A stretch of DNA of 64,000 bases from Asparagus officinalis (lineage: Eukaryota; Streptophyta; Magnoliopsida; Asparagales; Asparagaceae): the NCBI RefSeq assembly GCF_001876935.1, contig NC_033794.1, forward strand, positions 36,749,056 to 36,813,055. Direction: 5' to 3'. The translations under genes were made by a program, and so were the position numbers. How positions within the stretch are numbered: the first letter of the stretch is position 1; every line of letters begins with the position of its first letter. The notes under the pieces are model-generated. The model was not told the origin of the DNA. It saw only the letters and a list, made by a program, of their open reading frames with translations, and did no database searches. Positions 12,091 to 24,784 of the stretch are shown one piece after another.

Positions 12091-13011
12091 GCCATTATCT
12101 GAGTCAAACATGATTATCTGTACCGTAAAAGAGCTAACAAGTGCACATAGTAAGTTAATAAAGCGTACGAGTCAACGAAGCGACGAAATATGCAAAACGG
12201 CGGAACAAGACCAAACTGGAAAGCCCCTAGAAGCCGAGTTGCATAAAAACATTTCAGCCAAGCCAGGTAGCTCGGCCAAGGTCGATCCACCCTACGGTGG
12301 CTCGTACAATGCTGAGCCAACATAGGGTGGCTCGCACCCAAAAACGCTGAAAATGCATATTTCTATGTTTTCTCGGGATTTGTTCATTTTAGAGCCTTCC
12401 AACTATTTGAATATCATCTCTAAATGTAGTTAGGCCATTATTAACTAAAGATGGGACTAAATCACTTGTTCTTATTCAAAAACACTACAAGTGAAGCTTA
12501 TAAATACAAGCCTAGGGCCCTATATATGGAGGAGGAGAAATCAGAGGCGATGTGCCGTCAAATTGGAGAGCGAACCACAAATTTTAGAGGAGGGCTAGTA
12601 GATCTAGGCAAACTCCAGCATAAAGAGGGAACTATTCGAAGGATCTGAGGCCCGTTTCATCATTCCTTAAGATCAAACTTTGTTTTGATCTTGAGAAAAG
12701 TAGTAATCTCACTTTGTTGGGATTATTTACTTCTACGATTATTTTCTTTGTGAAGCAAGAACATTAAACTTTCGTTCTATCAACCAGATCTGATTCGTGG
12801 CGGTCTACGGACAAACACGTCCCCGACAGAGACAAAGATCCTACGTAAGTAGCGGGTGATAAACGTTCTCTGCGTGTGTTTGAATAGAGTTATATTTTCA
12901 TTTTTTATTCATGTAAGAAAAGTCTTATAAAAATACTAACTCTTTGGAACTTGTTGTAAATGACTTCAGTTATAATGAGTTCTATGAATAAAGTAACTTT
13001 CAACGCAAACA

Positions 13012-13429
13012 GACTATTCTAGGCGTTGTTGGGTTTATACCATGAAACAAAAACGTGAAGTCTTAAAAATATTTGTGGAGTGGAAAAGAAGATTGGAACT
13101 GCAGATAGGGAGAAAGATCAAGAAGTTGAGATCCAACAACAATGATGAAAATACATCAGATCCCTTTCAGCAGCTATGTCGAGACGATGACATAAGGAGA
13201 TACTTCACAGTTAGTCATATACTACAGCAGAATGGTATGACATAGAGGTTAAATTGGACTTTACTGGAGAAGATCCGATATTTGTAATCACAGAGTGGTT
13301 TACAAAGGATCTTTTGGGCTGAGGCACTTACATATGCAAGACACATTATTAATAGGCTGCATTCATCAGTGATAGAGGAGAAGACCCCTATGGAGATATG
13401 GTCGGGAGTACCAGCACATGACTATAATT
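13012..13429 (+). pseudogene. Element D integrase, middle part
   Basis: The D frame resumes after solo LTR G with WVYTMKQKREVLKIFVEWK, then FTVSHILQQNG (the usual HTPQQNGV region, degraded), FWAEALTYARHIINRL and PMEIWSG. One stop and a frameshift lie near 13243-13290. It ends at 13429, where the A block begins, and continues at 49287. Confidence 0.88.
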
Positions 13430-14628
13430 TGTTGGCCTCTTTATTTTGATGATGTTTAACAAATAATTTACAACTAATATTATTTGTCTAGTATTTGTGT
13501 TTTCTTATTTATTATAGACAAATAATAAGTTAGAGGTTAGATGGAATTACGCCATAATGATCACATTAAATGGAGGTGGGCGGAATATCAGTATGAAGCT
13601 ATTACATATCAATCCATATTCAAGATCAAGTTTCATCTGCAACCAAGATAAGCATATTGAAGACCAATCTAGCTTGGGTAAATTAGTTTAGGATTTATAC
13701 TTGTGTGTTAATAGTTTGAGCTCAATATCACACATACACACAATTCTTGATTTTGCGTAATTTTGATAAAAAATTGAGTTATTGGTTTTTGGACTTAACA
13801 ACCATTATATACATATTCTATTAAGTCTATAAAATTATTTTATAAGGTTTTAAAACATTGTTTATCTTAATAGTTAAAAATTAAGAAGTTTATGTACACA
13901 TGTATTTACAAGGTTTGCAAAATACATGAGTTTTCATAAATAAGAAATTCAATTTGAGAAATTATTTTTCTAACATGTTTAATTTCATGTTTATAAATGT
14001 TTTCCAAAGTTTTATCAATTTTGAAATTAATTTGTTATGTTTAATTGAATTTACAAAATCAAGTTTTAAATAAGTTCATGTTCGTGCACATATTCGTGCA
14101 TGTTTTTTCAAAACAGATGAGTTTTCACAATTGGGAAATGCAATTTGAAAAATTTCTTCGTTTACATGTTTGTCTTTATATATATAAATATTTTCCTAAG
14201 TTTTACTAATTTTGCAGTTGTTTTGTTATTTTCAATTGAATTTACAAAAACGAGATTTTAGGAGTTTTTCAGAAGCTGTATATCTGTGTTCAAACAATTG
14301 TTTCTCACAAATAAGAAGTGATATTTTAGAAATTCTTTCTCTAAAATGTTCATATACATGTTTAGAAATGTCTCCCAAAATTTTATGATTTTTGGAGTTG
14401 ATTTACTATTTTTAATTAATTTTATAAAGTTAGACATGCAGAAAAATCAGATCTGCCAGACTTCTACAGTACCCACGGTCGACCGCTACAGTACCACGAT
14501 CGATCGCGCAGGTTACCATTGCATAACAGATCTATTTTTCCTGGTTCCGATATTTTGGGAATTTGCCTCGTTTTTTTGGCTTTTCTTTGGCTTTAGGTTA
14601 TTATCTTGAGTTCTTATAAATACTCATC

Positions 14629-16809
14629 TGTTGGCCTCTTTATTTTGATGATGTTTAACAAACAATTTACAACTAATATTATTTGTCTAGTGTTTGTGTT
14701 TTCGTATTTATTCTAAGCAAACAACGTGTTGGAGGATGGATGGAATAGCGCTTCAACAACGATATCAAATGGAGGTTGGCGAAATTGTGGAGTAAAGAAA
14801 CGTTATTCAAAGTTAAAGATTCAAGTTCAAGCTTCATCCGCAAGATTACCAAGAAGAGCTTATTGAAAACCAATCAAGATTGGGTAAATTAGTTTAGGGC
14901 TTATATTATGTGTGTTAATACTTCAAGCTCAATATCACACACACACACACACACACGTTTGGTTTGGTTTATCATCGTTTTGGATTATAGACTAAACAAC
15001 ATTATTTTATATCTTTTATCAAGTTTATAAATCTATTAGAAAGTTTTCAAAACTTTGTTTAAACTTATTTTGTCAAGATCAAGCTTTTACAAGTCCATAC
15101 TTATGTGATTTTGCAAAATAATAAGATTCCATAATTGGGAAATGCAAATTAGAAAATTCTTTTTTGTAACATGTTCAAAATCATATTTGAAAACATTTCT
15201 CAAAGTTTCATCAAGTTTGAAATTGATTTGTTACGTTTTAATTGAATTTACAAAATCATATTTTTCGTTCGTGTATGTTCGTGCATGTTTTACAAAACAG
15301 ATGAGTTTTCATAAATGGGAAGTGATATTCAAGAAATTCTTTCTTTGACATGTTTATCTACATGTTTAGAAACTTCTCTCAAAAGTTTACTATTTTTGGA
15401 GTTGATTTACTGTGCCTAATTGATTTTACAAAATCGTGTATGTCAGCAGATTTTCAGAAACTGTATATCTGTGTTCAAACATTTATTTCTATCAACTGGG
15501 AAATTATTTTTCAGAAATTCTTTTCTAACATGTCACTCTACATGTCTAGAATCTTACCATAAAATTCCATAATTTTTAGAGCTGATTTACTATTTTTAAT
15601 TAATTTTACAAAGCTGATATGCAGTGCTACAGTACCCGCGGTCGACCGCCACGGTCGACCGCCAAACTCTTTGGAAGTTACTCAGCTTTGCATATGCCTC
15701 GCGGTCGGTCGACCGCCGTGCTGTCTTTTCCATCCTAACGGCTATTTTCTTACAGCCGTTGGTTAGGGCTTTTTGGTCTTTTGTTTGGGGTTTTTGGTTG
15801 AGGTCTTGGGAGGCTATAAATACCCCCATTGACCTCAGTTCTTACCAATCCAAGAAGTGTTTTAAACAAGTTTTAAACAAAGGTTTAAGTGTGTTTTAGT
15901 GTTTGTTTGGTTTATGAAGAAGTTTTCACAAGTGAAGGAGATCATCTTCTTGTTTGGGCTTCAATCTCCATCTCTCCATCTTGTTATCCAGTGAGAAGTT
16001 TTCTAAACTCTTATCTAGCTTTACATTTGCTTAGTTATTTGATTATCATTCTTTAAAGCTAGCTTTTATATTGAGTTTAGATTTGATTTGATTTTACTTA
16101 TTGTTTACACACACCCACATTGAGCTTATTGTATTTTCATACATAGTATATTTGGGGTTGGTGAGAGTTATAACAATTAAGTGTGAGCTTTCATTGTGTT
16201 CTCATCTATTGTAGACAACACATTTATTGTTTGTTACATTATGAGATTGTAAAGTTTTCAGTGAGCTAGAAAACCGAGTGTGAGGAGTGAACGTTGATCG
16301 GTGAACGTTGAAAACCGACATTGTGAGTGTGAGTGTATACGTTGATCGGTGAGCGTTGAAAACTGACATAGTATGGTTGTAAATGTTATTCGGATGAGCG
16401 TAGAAAACCCGGTCATGATAGTGGATTTCTCCCCGGGAGTGGAGAGCGAAGACGTAGGATGGAAGGTCCGAACTCCGTGATCATTTGATTGTGTTTGAGT
16501 GTGCTTTGCCGTTTATTCTTATTTGTGCTCATTGCTCATATCGCCATTGTCTCATTATTTACTTTGCCCACTATCTTGTTTATGTTTATTTCACCCTTGT
16601 ATTAATTTGTATATCCTTGCATATATCCAATAGTATATTTATCATATAGGATATATATATATATATATATATCTTTATTCATATTGCTTATTCTTGCTTA
16701 TAACTCTTGTACATCTATCTTACAAGAATAATTTGTTATTATTTTAAATTGGCATAAAATCAGATTAGATTAGCATAAGACCCTAATCGACCCCCTCTAG
16801 GGTCTAACA
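14629..16809 (+). mobile_element. A': solo LTR of the A family inside A's own 5' LTR
   Basis: A 2181-bp LTR with TGTTGGCC start and GGTCTAACA end. The flanks are TCATC (14624-14628) and CCATC (16810-16814), a 5-bp duplication with one change. The unbroken target is visible in A's 3' LTR near 48220. GGTCGACC palindromes are at about 15638-15664 and 15701-15718, TATA (CTATAAATACC) at about 15814. It landed six bases after the TATA box of A's LTR. It also has an AC microsatellite (14938-14956) and an AT run near 16650-16672. Confidence 0.9.
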
Positions 16810-17013
16810 CCATCATCCCTCATCACTTAGAATTATCCAAGAAAAGTTTTTAAATAAGTTTAAGGGTTTTGAAGTTTGTTTAAAAGAGTTTGTTTACAAG
16901 AGTTTTTTTATGAAGAAAGTTTCACATGGGCTTGAGGAAGATCACCAATAGTGTTTGAGCATCCAACTCTTCTCCCTCTCTCTCTTGATCCATAGAGAAG
17001 TTTTTCTTAAACT

Positions 17014-18997
17014 TGTTAGACCCTAAGATCGCTATGGAAGAACCCTAGAGAGAGGGAGGGAGGGAGGGGGGGATGTGAATAGGGTTTATGCTAATCTAAT
17101 CCAATTTTATACCAATTTAAAACTTATTAACAAATATATTCTTACAAGATGATATACAATTACTTATGAGAAAGAATATGCAATATGAACAAAGGTGATA
17201 TATCCTAGCAATGAGATATACTATATGATGTATGCATGGATATATAAAATATCACAAGGGTGAAACAAACAAGATGCCATAGGCTATAAGATGAACAGTT
17301 ATAAGTGCGCTAATGCAAACCAAACACGCTATATGTTCACGAGGTTCGGACCTTCCGTCCTACGTCCCCACTCCCCACTCTCGAGGAGAATCCACTACAC
17401 AACCCGGTTTGAAAGCCAAAACTTCTCTACACACTCGGTTTTCTAGCTAACCGAAAACTCTACACACTCGGTTATCAAGTCAATTGACAGCTCTCACAAA
17501 TCCTCACAAAGTACATACACAAGCTACAACTTCAAGTGTTGGTCATCACGTATCGACTCACTCAAATGCTCGGAATTATCACCTCTCACTAGGCCACCGA
17601 CACCACTCCTCTTGGTATCGACTCCGTCCTCACCACACACTCCTCTCGGTGTACAAGTGTATTACAAAGTGAACTTCACAATTTGGCACATAACAAATGA
17701 TTGTTCTCTAAACAAGGTGAGAACTCAATTAGGCTCAACTCAATGTTACTATCTCTCATAACCCCAAATATATTATGAATGCAAATACAATAAGCTCAAG
17801 TGGGTGTGTGTAACAATGAGATTAATCAAATCTAAACTTAATATAAAACTAGCTTTAATAAGATGATAATCAAAAAAATAAATATAAAGCTAAAAAAGAG
17901 TTTAGAAAACTTCTCAATAGATGACAAGAGATGGAGGGAGAATAGTTGTATGCTCAAACTCCAATAGATGATCTCCTCAAATTCTTGTGGAATTGATTTC
18001 ACAAACTCAAACCCTCAATTGCTTAAAAGCTTCTAAACAAACATTAAACAAACTTAAACCCTTATTTTAAAACTCTTTTAAACTTGTTTAAAATATTTTA
18101 TTAGTTAAATTGAAAAATGAGAGCAATGGGGTATTTATAGGAACCCAAAACTTCAGCCAAAACCCAAACAAAAAGACCAAAAACCCATAAACAAACAAAA
18201 CAGAAAACTAGCCATTACTGTACAACAACTCTCTGATAAGTCGACTTATGAGTCGACATATGTGAGTTGACTCAGCAGACGAAAAATCACAACTCCGTTG
18301 CACTTCGTGAGTCGACTAATGAGTCGACTAAACGTGCACAGATCTGAAATGCACAGAAAAACTCAACTTTAAATCATGTTAAAAAATATCAAATAAATTC
18401 CAAAAATTATGAAACTTTGGAAGATAATTGTAGACATGATAATAAACATGCTATAAAAACTGGTTTTTAAAAAGAATCTCCCAAATGAGAAATATCATCA
18501 TTTTATAAAATCATCCAAAACATAAAAATGTAAACACATGAATTTTGACATTTTGGCTAAACCATATTTTAAAATTTTACAAAATGATTTTGTGGACTTA
18601 ATGAATGATTGTTAAGTCCATAAACCATGAAAACTCTATTTTCATAAAATTGCATATTCTATGCAATATATTCTTAAACAAAATAGAGTATGAAACATAT
18701 GATTATATATATGAATGTAAATTTGTTTCATGTCTATATAGTTAAACCAAAACACAATAATAAATATGTAATCTCATATTTAATTGCGGATGAAGCTAGA
18801 ACTTGGATCTTTAACTTGAATTGCATAGGCTTCACCCACTATTCCGCCAACTTCCATTGGATATGATCGTTAAAGCGTAATTCTATCCATCCTCCAATAC
18901 GTTGTTTGTCTATAATAAATAGAAATATACAAACACTAGACAAACAACATTAGTGATAAATTATTTGTTAAACATCATCAAAATAAAGTGGCTAACA
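17014..18997 (-). repeat. 3' LTR of element B
   Basis: Reads TGTTAGCC...GGTCTAACA on the minus strand. The minus-strand TATA (complement of TATTTATAGG, about 18130-18142) follows a cluster of GTCGAC words at 18238-18330. It lacks about 220 bp present in the other LTR (near 23365-23590). Confidence 0.9.
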
Positions 18998-19956
18998 ATC
19001 TCCTCCTTTTTGATGATGACAAATAATTTACAAAAAGGATATATGCATGAAAGGAAATGAATATATCAAAGTATAATATATCATGCATATAAACAAGAAA
19101 GGCTATACTCATAATATTTCTTCCCCTTTGACAACATCAAAAAGGGGAAAACACCAAGAATGAAGAGAGCGAAAGCTCCCACTATATATAAGCATGGGTG
19201 AGTGTAAAACAAGTATAGGGATTTCCCCCCCTATCAAAATGCCTTAATGGATATATGAAATGAATGCTAAGGCAAAAACATGTGAGTAAGCATAAATGAA
19301 AGATATGCTAAATATAACTCACATACAAACGAGACATTGAGAACATATATTGATATGTCATTATGAAATAATATCTCATTACTCAAACATAAAAACCATG
19401 TATGAATAAATTTATGAAAACAAAGGAATGAGGAAAACATGAGAACCATGAAAAAAGTTTTCAAATGAAAACTAATCACTCAAATGAAATCATAAATCAA
19501 GATTTGAGTCCAAAAATAATGTTTGATCAAAAAAGAAAATTTTCTTTGTATAACTTGATCAAACCATTCATAGAATACATTATAATACAAAAATAGATGA
19601 TCCATGAGTACAAACATATAAATATCATCATATAAGTGAAATATAATGAATTCAAAGCAACAAATCAAAACAAAATCTTTGACAAAGGAATTTTAAGAGA
19701 GGCAATAATATATCAAGCTCTTAAGCTTGTTCCAACCCATATAATCATTCTAGCATCCAGTAAACATAATTTGGGAATAAACACATAATAAATCCGGGGG
19801 ATTATATAAACACGAACCTCTCAACAAAAATCAAAACTAGTAATCATGAAAACAAAAGAATTGATCAAAGAAAAATTATTTTCATATTAATTTTTTTTTC
19901 AAAACATGTTTTTCAAAACCAAGACATGAAAAATAAAAAATAATAAAATTTTTGGT

Positions 19957-21470
19957 TTAAAAAGATTTTGGCAGCCAAGCATTCTTGGTGTCGGATTGGT
20001 TAGGGACATGATCCCTATCATTCAAGCTCAAAACCCTAGGGTTATGAACCCATTTGGGAGTATGTGGTGCACGAACACGGTCAAAGAAAAAATTATGCAA
20101 ATAACCTTTCCGATTGTAATAAGTGCAATGAAAGAGGCCCATTTAATTTTGTTGACCATAAACATGTGCACGAGAAACATTTGTAAACATAGATGGTCTT
20201 TTAAGATTATTTTACAGATGTGAAATATTTTGAAACAATATTAGTCTACTTGAAATATTTTGCGATTTAGAAACTTTTCGCAAATCAAAACAAAATTTAG
20301 CTAAGTGACCAACTCTACCATAAAAATCATAATGATACACATTAGCATGCTTATGATGAACTTTATGAGAATGAGCATGTGAATGTGTATGTGATGAAGA
20401 AGTGTATGAGATGCACAAGGAGCATTAATATTAGTCTTTGTAGCTAGGTTTATGTGCATCATAGCAAAATTTAGCAATATGGCTTTTTTGGCCGCAATTT
20501 GAACACTTGTAAATTTTGCTATACATGTATGCATGATATATGGGATGTCTAGATATAGTAGCATGAGACTTAGCACACATGTTCATAAGTTTCTTATGAT
20601 TATCCATGCATGTAACAAGAGTTAAGGCTAAAGATGAAATACGATTTTTAACCAGATTCAACTCTTTATTATTAGGCACATATACATTTTTATTAGAAGT
20701 AGAACATAAATAGTCATTTATGAAAGAAGCAGTATCATTTTTTATGTTCTTTACTTCTAACATGGCATTATTTTTGTCATGAGTCAAGTTAGCAATATCC
20801 AATTTCAAATTATTATTATCCAAATTTAGCATATCATTATTTTCTTTAAGAGCATCATTCTCTTGAGAAATGATATCAAATTTGGAAGCTAGCTTCTCAT
20901 GATTGGATTTTAAACCTTCATGCTTGCTTTGTAAATCAATAAAATCTTTATACAATTTGTTATAGCCACGTAATAATTTTCACTAGCACAGGCGAGTTCA
21001 TCAAAAGATAAATCATATTCGGATTCGGGCTCGCTTACCATACTAGGGTTATCCCCTAGTAGACGTGTACATGATGCTCCGCTATTACTTGAAGTCGATT
21101 CTATCACGATGCGTCGAATCTCCTCCAAGTCACCTTGATGTGCTGCAAAAAGTTTCCATATTGTGTAAGCACAATCAAAATAAGCAAGTTCATTAGAAAT
21201 ACATGGTTCAAAAGCATTAAGCATGAATTCTAACACTAACTTGTTCATTGTAAACATCTTTTTATCATATTTGCTCCACTTGGGATTCTCCAACGTGGGC
21301 ACAATATAAGCATTGTCAATAACTTTCCATAAATCAATATTTTTAGATTTAACAAATATTTTAAATCTAAAGCACCATTGAGCATAAGAGAAGTTTCTAT
21401 ATTTTGGAGCAACACTAGCATCATAGCCTAAACAAGATACACCATTCATATTCATAATTTATAAAAATAT
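19957..21470 (-). pseudogene. Element B gag (Copia UBN2-like with zinc knuckles)
   Basis: The first reading frame (21455-20910) has the gag start with SYAQWCFRFKIFVKSK and KWSKYDKKMFTMNKL; a second frame (20955-20431) continues with a long Asn/Asp/Lys-rich coiled-coil-like part and one good CCHC knuckle (CSNCGQKSHIAKFC). Further on are a degraded knuckle (YHYDFYGRVGHLAKFC, about 20330) and a last one with a TKNAWLPKSF end (19957-20142). A frameshift near 20930 and later shifts make it nonfunctional as read. Gag would form the particle and bind element RNA. Confidence 0.85.
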
Positions 21471-21569
21471 GCAAGCAAGATACCAATAAATCTCAAAACT
21501 AGATTAACACAAAAAGATAACTTGGATCTTTAACTCAAGGTGATTAGACCTTAAATAAAAAAGCACGAA

Positions 21570-21581
21570 GCTCTGATACCA
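21570..21581 (-). promoter_or_regulatory. tRNA-iMet primer-binding site of element B
   Basis: The complement reads TGGTATCAGAGC, two bases after the 5' LTR end. It confirms the minus orientation of B. Confidence 0.92.
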
Positions 21582-21583
21582 AT

Positions 21584-23801
21584 TGTTAGACCCTAAGATC
21601 GCTATGAAAGAACCCTAGAGGGGGGGGGGGGGGGGGGGGTGAATAAGGTTTATGCTAATCTAATCCGATTTTATGCAAATTTAAAACTTATTAACAAATA
21701 TGTTCTTGCAAGATGATATACAATTACTTATGAGCAAGAATATGCAATATGAACAAAGGTGATATATCCTAACAATGAGATATACTATATGATGTATGCA
21801 AGGATATATAAACTATCACAAGGGTGAAACAAACAAGATGCAATAGGCTATAAGATGAACAGTTATAAGTGCGCTAATGCAAACCAAACACGCTATATGT
21901 TCACGAGGTTCGGACCTTCCGTCCTACGTCCCCGCTCCCCACTCTCGAGGAGAATCCACTACACAACCCGGTTTGAAAGCCGAAACTTCTCTACACACTC
22001 GGTTTTCTAGCTAACCGAAAACTCTACACACTCGGTTATCAAGTCAACCGACAACTCTCACAAATCCTTACAAAGTACATACACAAGCTACAACCTCAAG
22101 TGTTGGTCCTCACGTATCGACTCACTCAAATGCTCAAAATTATCACCTTTCACTAGGCCACCGATGCCACTCCTCTTGGTATCGACTCCGTCCTCACCAC
22201 ACACTCCTTTCGGTGTACAAGTGTATTACAAAGTGAACTTTACAATTAGGCACATAACAAATGATTGTTCTCTAAACAAGGTGAGAACTCAATTAGACTA
22301 AACTCAATGTTACTATCTCTCACAACCCCAAATATTTTATGAATGTAAATACAATAAGCTCAAGTGGGTGTGTGTAACAATGAGATTAATTAAATCTAAA
22401 CTTAATATAAAACTAGCTTTTAATAAGATGATAATCAAACAGATAAATATAAAGCTAGAAAAGAGTTTAGAAAACTTCTCAATAGATGACAAGAGATGGA
22501 GGGAGAATAGTTGTATGCTCAAACTCCAATAGATGATCTCCTCAAATTCTTGTGGAATTGATTTCACAAACTCAAACCCTCAATTGCTTAAAAGCTTCTA
22601 AACAAACATTAAACAAACTTAAACCCTTATTTTAAAACTCTTTTAAACTTGTTTAAAACATTTCATTAGTTAAACTGAAAAATGAGAGCAAGGGGGTATT
22701 TATAGGAACCTAAAACTTCAGCCAAAACCCAAGCAAAAAGACCAAAAACCCATAAACAAATAAAACAGAAAACTAGTCGTTACTATACAATGACTCTCTG
22801 ATAAGTCGACTTATGAGTCGACTTATGTGAGTCGACTCAGCAGATGAAAAATCACAACTCCGCTACACTTCATGAGTCGACTTATGAGTTGACTAATGAG
22901 TCGACTAAACGTGCACGGATCTGAAATGCACAGAAAAACTCAACTTTAAACTATGTTAAAAAATATCAAATAAATTTAAAAAATTATGAAACTTTGGAAG
23001 ATAATTATAGACATGATAATAAACATGCTACAAAAACTGGTTTTCAAAAAGGATCTCCCAAATTAGAAATATCATCATTTTATAAAATCGTCCAAAACAT
23101 AAAAATGTGAACACATGAATTTTGACATTTTGGCTAAACCATGTTTTGAAACTTTACAAAATGATTTTGTGGACTTAATGAATGATTGTTAAGTCCATAA
23201 ACCATGAAAGCATTATTTTCATAAAATTGCATATTCTATGCAATATATTCTTAAACAAAATAGAGTATGAAACATATGATTATATATATGAATGTAAATT
23301 TGTTTCATATCTATATAGCTAAACTAAAATAGAATAATAAATATGAAATATGTAATCTCATATTTATAAACATGAAAACTTAAAACCATGTATGTAGATA
23401 TATATAACTATATTATATATATATATGGAAACCAAACATATATGTATATATGAAACTATATATACGTGGAAACCAATATAATGTGTGTGTATAATATTGA
23501 GCTTAAAGTACCAACAGACATAATATAAACCTAAAGTAATGTTACCCAAGCTTGATCTTGATCTTCAATAAGCTTGACTTGGTACACATTGCGGATGAAG
23601 CTAGACTTGGATCTTCAATTTGAATTGTATAGGCTTTACCCACGATTCCGCCAACCTCCATTGGATATGATCGTTAAAGCGTAATTCCATCCATCCTCCA
23701 ATACGTTATTTGTCTACAATAAATAAAAATACACAAACACTAGACAAACAACATTAGTGATAAATTGTTTGTTAAACATCATCAAAACAAAGAGGCCAAC
23801 A
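21584..23801 (-). repeat. 5' LTR of element B
   Basis: 2218 bp, matching 17014-18997 apart from an extra AT-rich segment near 23365-23590. A run of about 18 G near 21620-21638 follows its TCTAGGGT end. The GTCGAC palindrome cluster is at about 22803-22910 and the minus-strand TATA at about 22696-22705. Confidence 0.9.
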
Positions 23802-24662
23802 AAACTCAATTCTAGCATTTTATATATTTTGATCTTAATTTCATAAGCTAGATTTCATATTGAGTATTAATTGTTTCTATAGTATCTCTTTGTTCACACA
23901 CAACCATTGAGCTTATTGTATTTATATACATAGTATATTTGGGTTGTGGGATTGTAACATAGAGTGTGAGCTTAATTGAGTTCTCATCTATTGTAGAGAA
24001 TAATTTATTTGTATTGTGAGCCTAATTTTGTAGATCACTTTGTAATATACTTGTACACCGAGAGAAGTGTGTGGTGAGAGACGGGGTCGTCCCAAGAGAA
24101 GTGAGGTAGATGGTAATGCCTAGAGGTAGGTTGTAATTCCTAACACTTGAGGGAGACACGGGCTAGAGGCCAATACTTAGAGGGTGTAAAGTATGATTAT
24201 AAGAGTGTGAGATTGTAGAGTTTTCGGTTAGCTAGAAAACCGTATTGTGAGGTGTAAACGTTTTTCGGGTAAGCGTAGAAAACCCAGTGTGATAGTGGAT
24301 TTCTCCCCGGGAGTGGGGAGCAGAGACATAGGATGGAAGGTCCGAACCTCGTGATCATCTTTGTGTGTTTGTGATTGCCTTGGCGTCTCACTTGTGCTTA
24401 TTGTTCTTTTCATTCTTGTCGCCATTATCTATTGCTCATAGTGACCACTATCTTGTTTGTGTTTATATTACCCTTAGTTTCATACCCTCGCACATATATC
24501 TCATAATATATATCATTGTTAGGATATTGCCATTTGTTCATATTGCATATTCTTGCTCATAACATATTGTATATCTATCTTACAAGAATAATATTTGAAT
24601 TAGTTTTAAATGGATTAGATTAGCATTAGACCCTAATCACCCCCCTCTAGGGGTCTAACAAT

Positions 24663-24674
24663 TGATATCAGAGC
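24663..24674 (+). promoter_or_regulatory. Primer-binding site of element A (degenerate iMet type)
   Basis: TGATATCAGAGC, one base off the iMet consensus, starts two bases after the end of A's 5' LTR at 24660. Confidence 0.88.
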
Positions 24675-24784
24675 TTGGTGTTCTTTGATTTAAGGTCTAA
24701 TCACCTTGAGTTAAAGATCCAAGTTATCTTTTGTGCTAATCTTTTTTTAATTTTATTTGTATCTTGCTTACACATATATACATT

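Larger units (their letters stand above)
7316..13011 (+). mobile_element. Element G: solo LTR of a Tat-type Gypsy element, with CACTA inside
   Basis: It starts TGTACGCGTC and ends CAAACA, flanked by GACTA (7311-7315 and 13012-13016). Without the CACTA insertion it is about 0.99 kb. Its first 40 bases align with the LTR start of element C (both have a TGTA..C-AAAATT-CCTA-AGG pattern), and its end resembles C's 'TTATAATGA-TTC' tail. A TATA box (CTTATAAATAC, about 12496-12506) follows a cluster of inverted repeats (12258-12335). No internal region and a perfect target duplication point to a solo LTR left by LTR-LTR recombination. Confidence 0.85.
17014..23801 (-). mobile_element. Element B: gag-only LTR retrotransposon in reverse orientation
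   Basis: 6.8 kb, flanked by AAACT (17009-17013 and 23802-23806). LTRs are 17014-18997 (3') and 21584-23801 (5'). On the minus strand the order is 5' LTR, iMet primer-binding site (21581-21570), gag (about 21455-19957), noncoding stretch, a purine tract AAAAGGAGGAGAT directly at the 3' LTR, and 3' LTR. The internal region is 2.6 kb with gag only. Its LTR is related to A's. It interrupts A's 5' LTR. Confidence 0.92.
13430..24660 (+). repeat. 5' LTR of element A, interrupted by A' and B
   Basis: It starts TGTTGGCC and ends GGTCTAACA. It matches the 3' LTR at 46894 throughout, once A' (14629-16809) and B (17014-23801) are set aside. GGTCGACC-type palindromes lie at 14475-14510 and the TATA box at about 14615-14622. 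Length without insertions is about 2.26 kb. Confidence 0.88.

Noticed and set aside
19957..20223. Plus-strand ORF at 19996-20223 as a gene
   Set aside because: Opposite strand to B's gag knuckle and gag end, and without family resemblance.
21615..21640. G-run as a functional G-quadruplex
   Set aside because: A simple homopolymer at the end of B's LTR where the other LTR has a GA/G mix; slippage is the plainer explanation.
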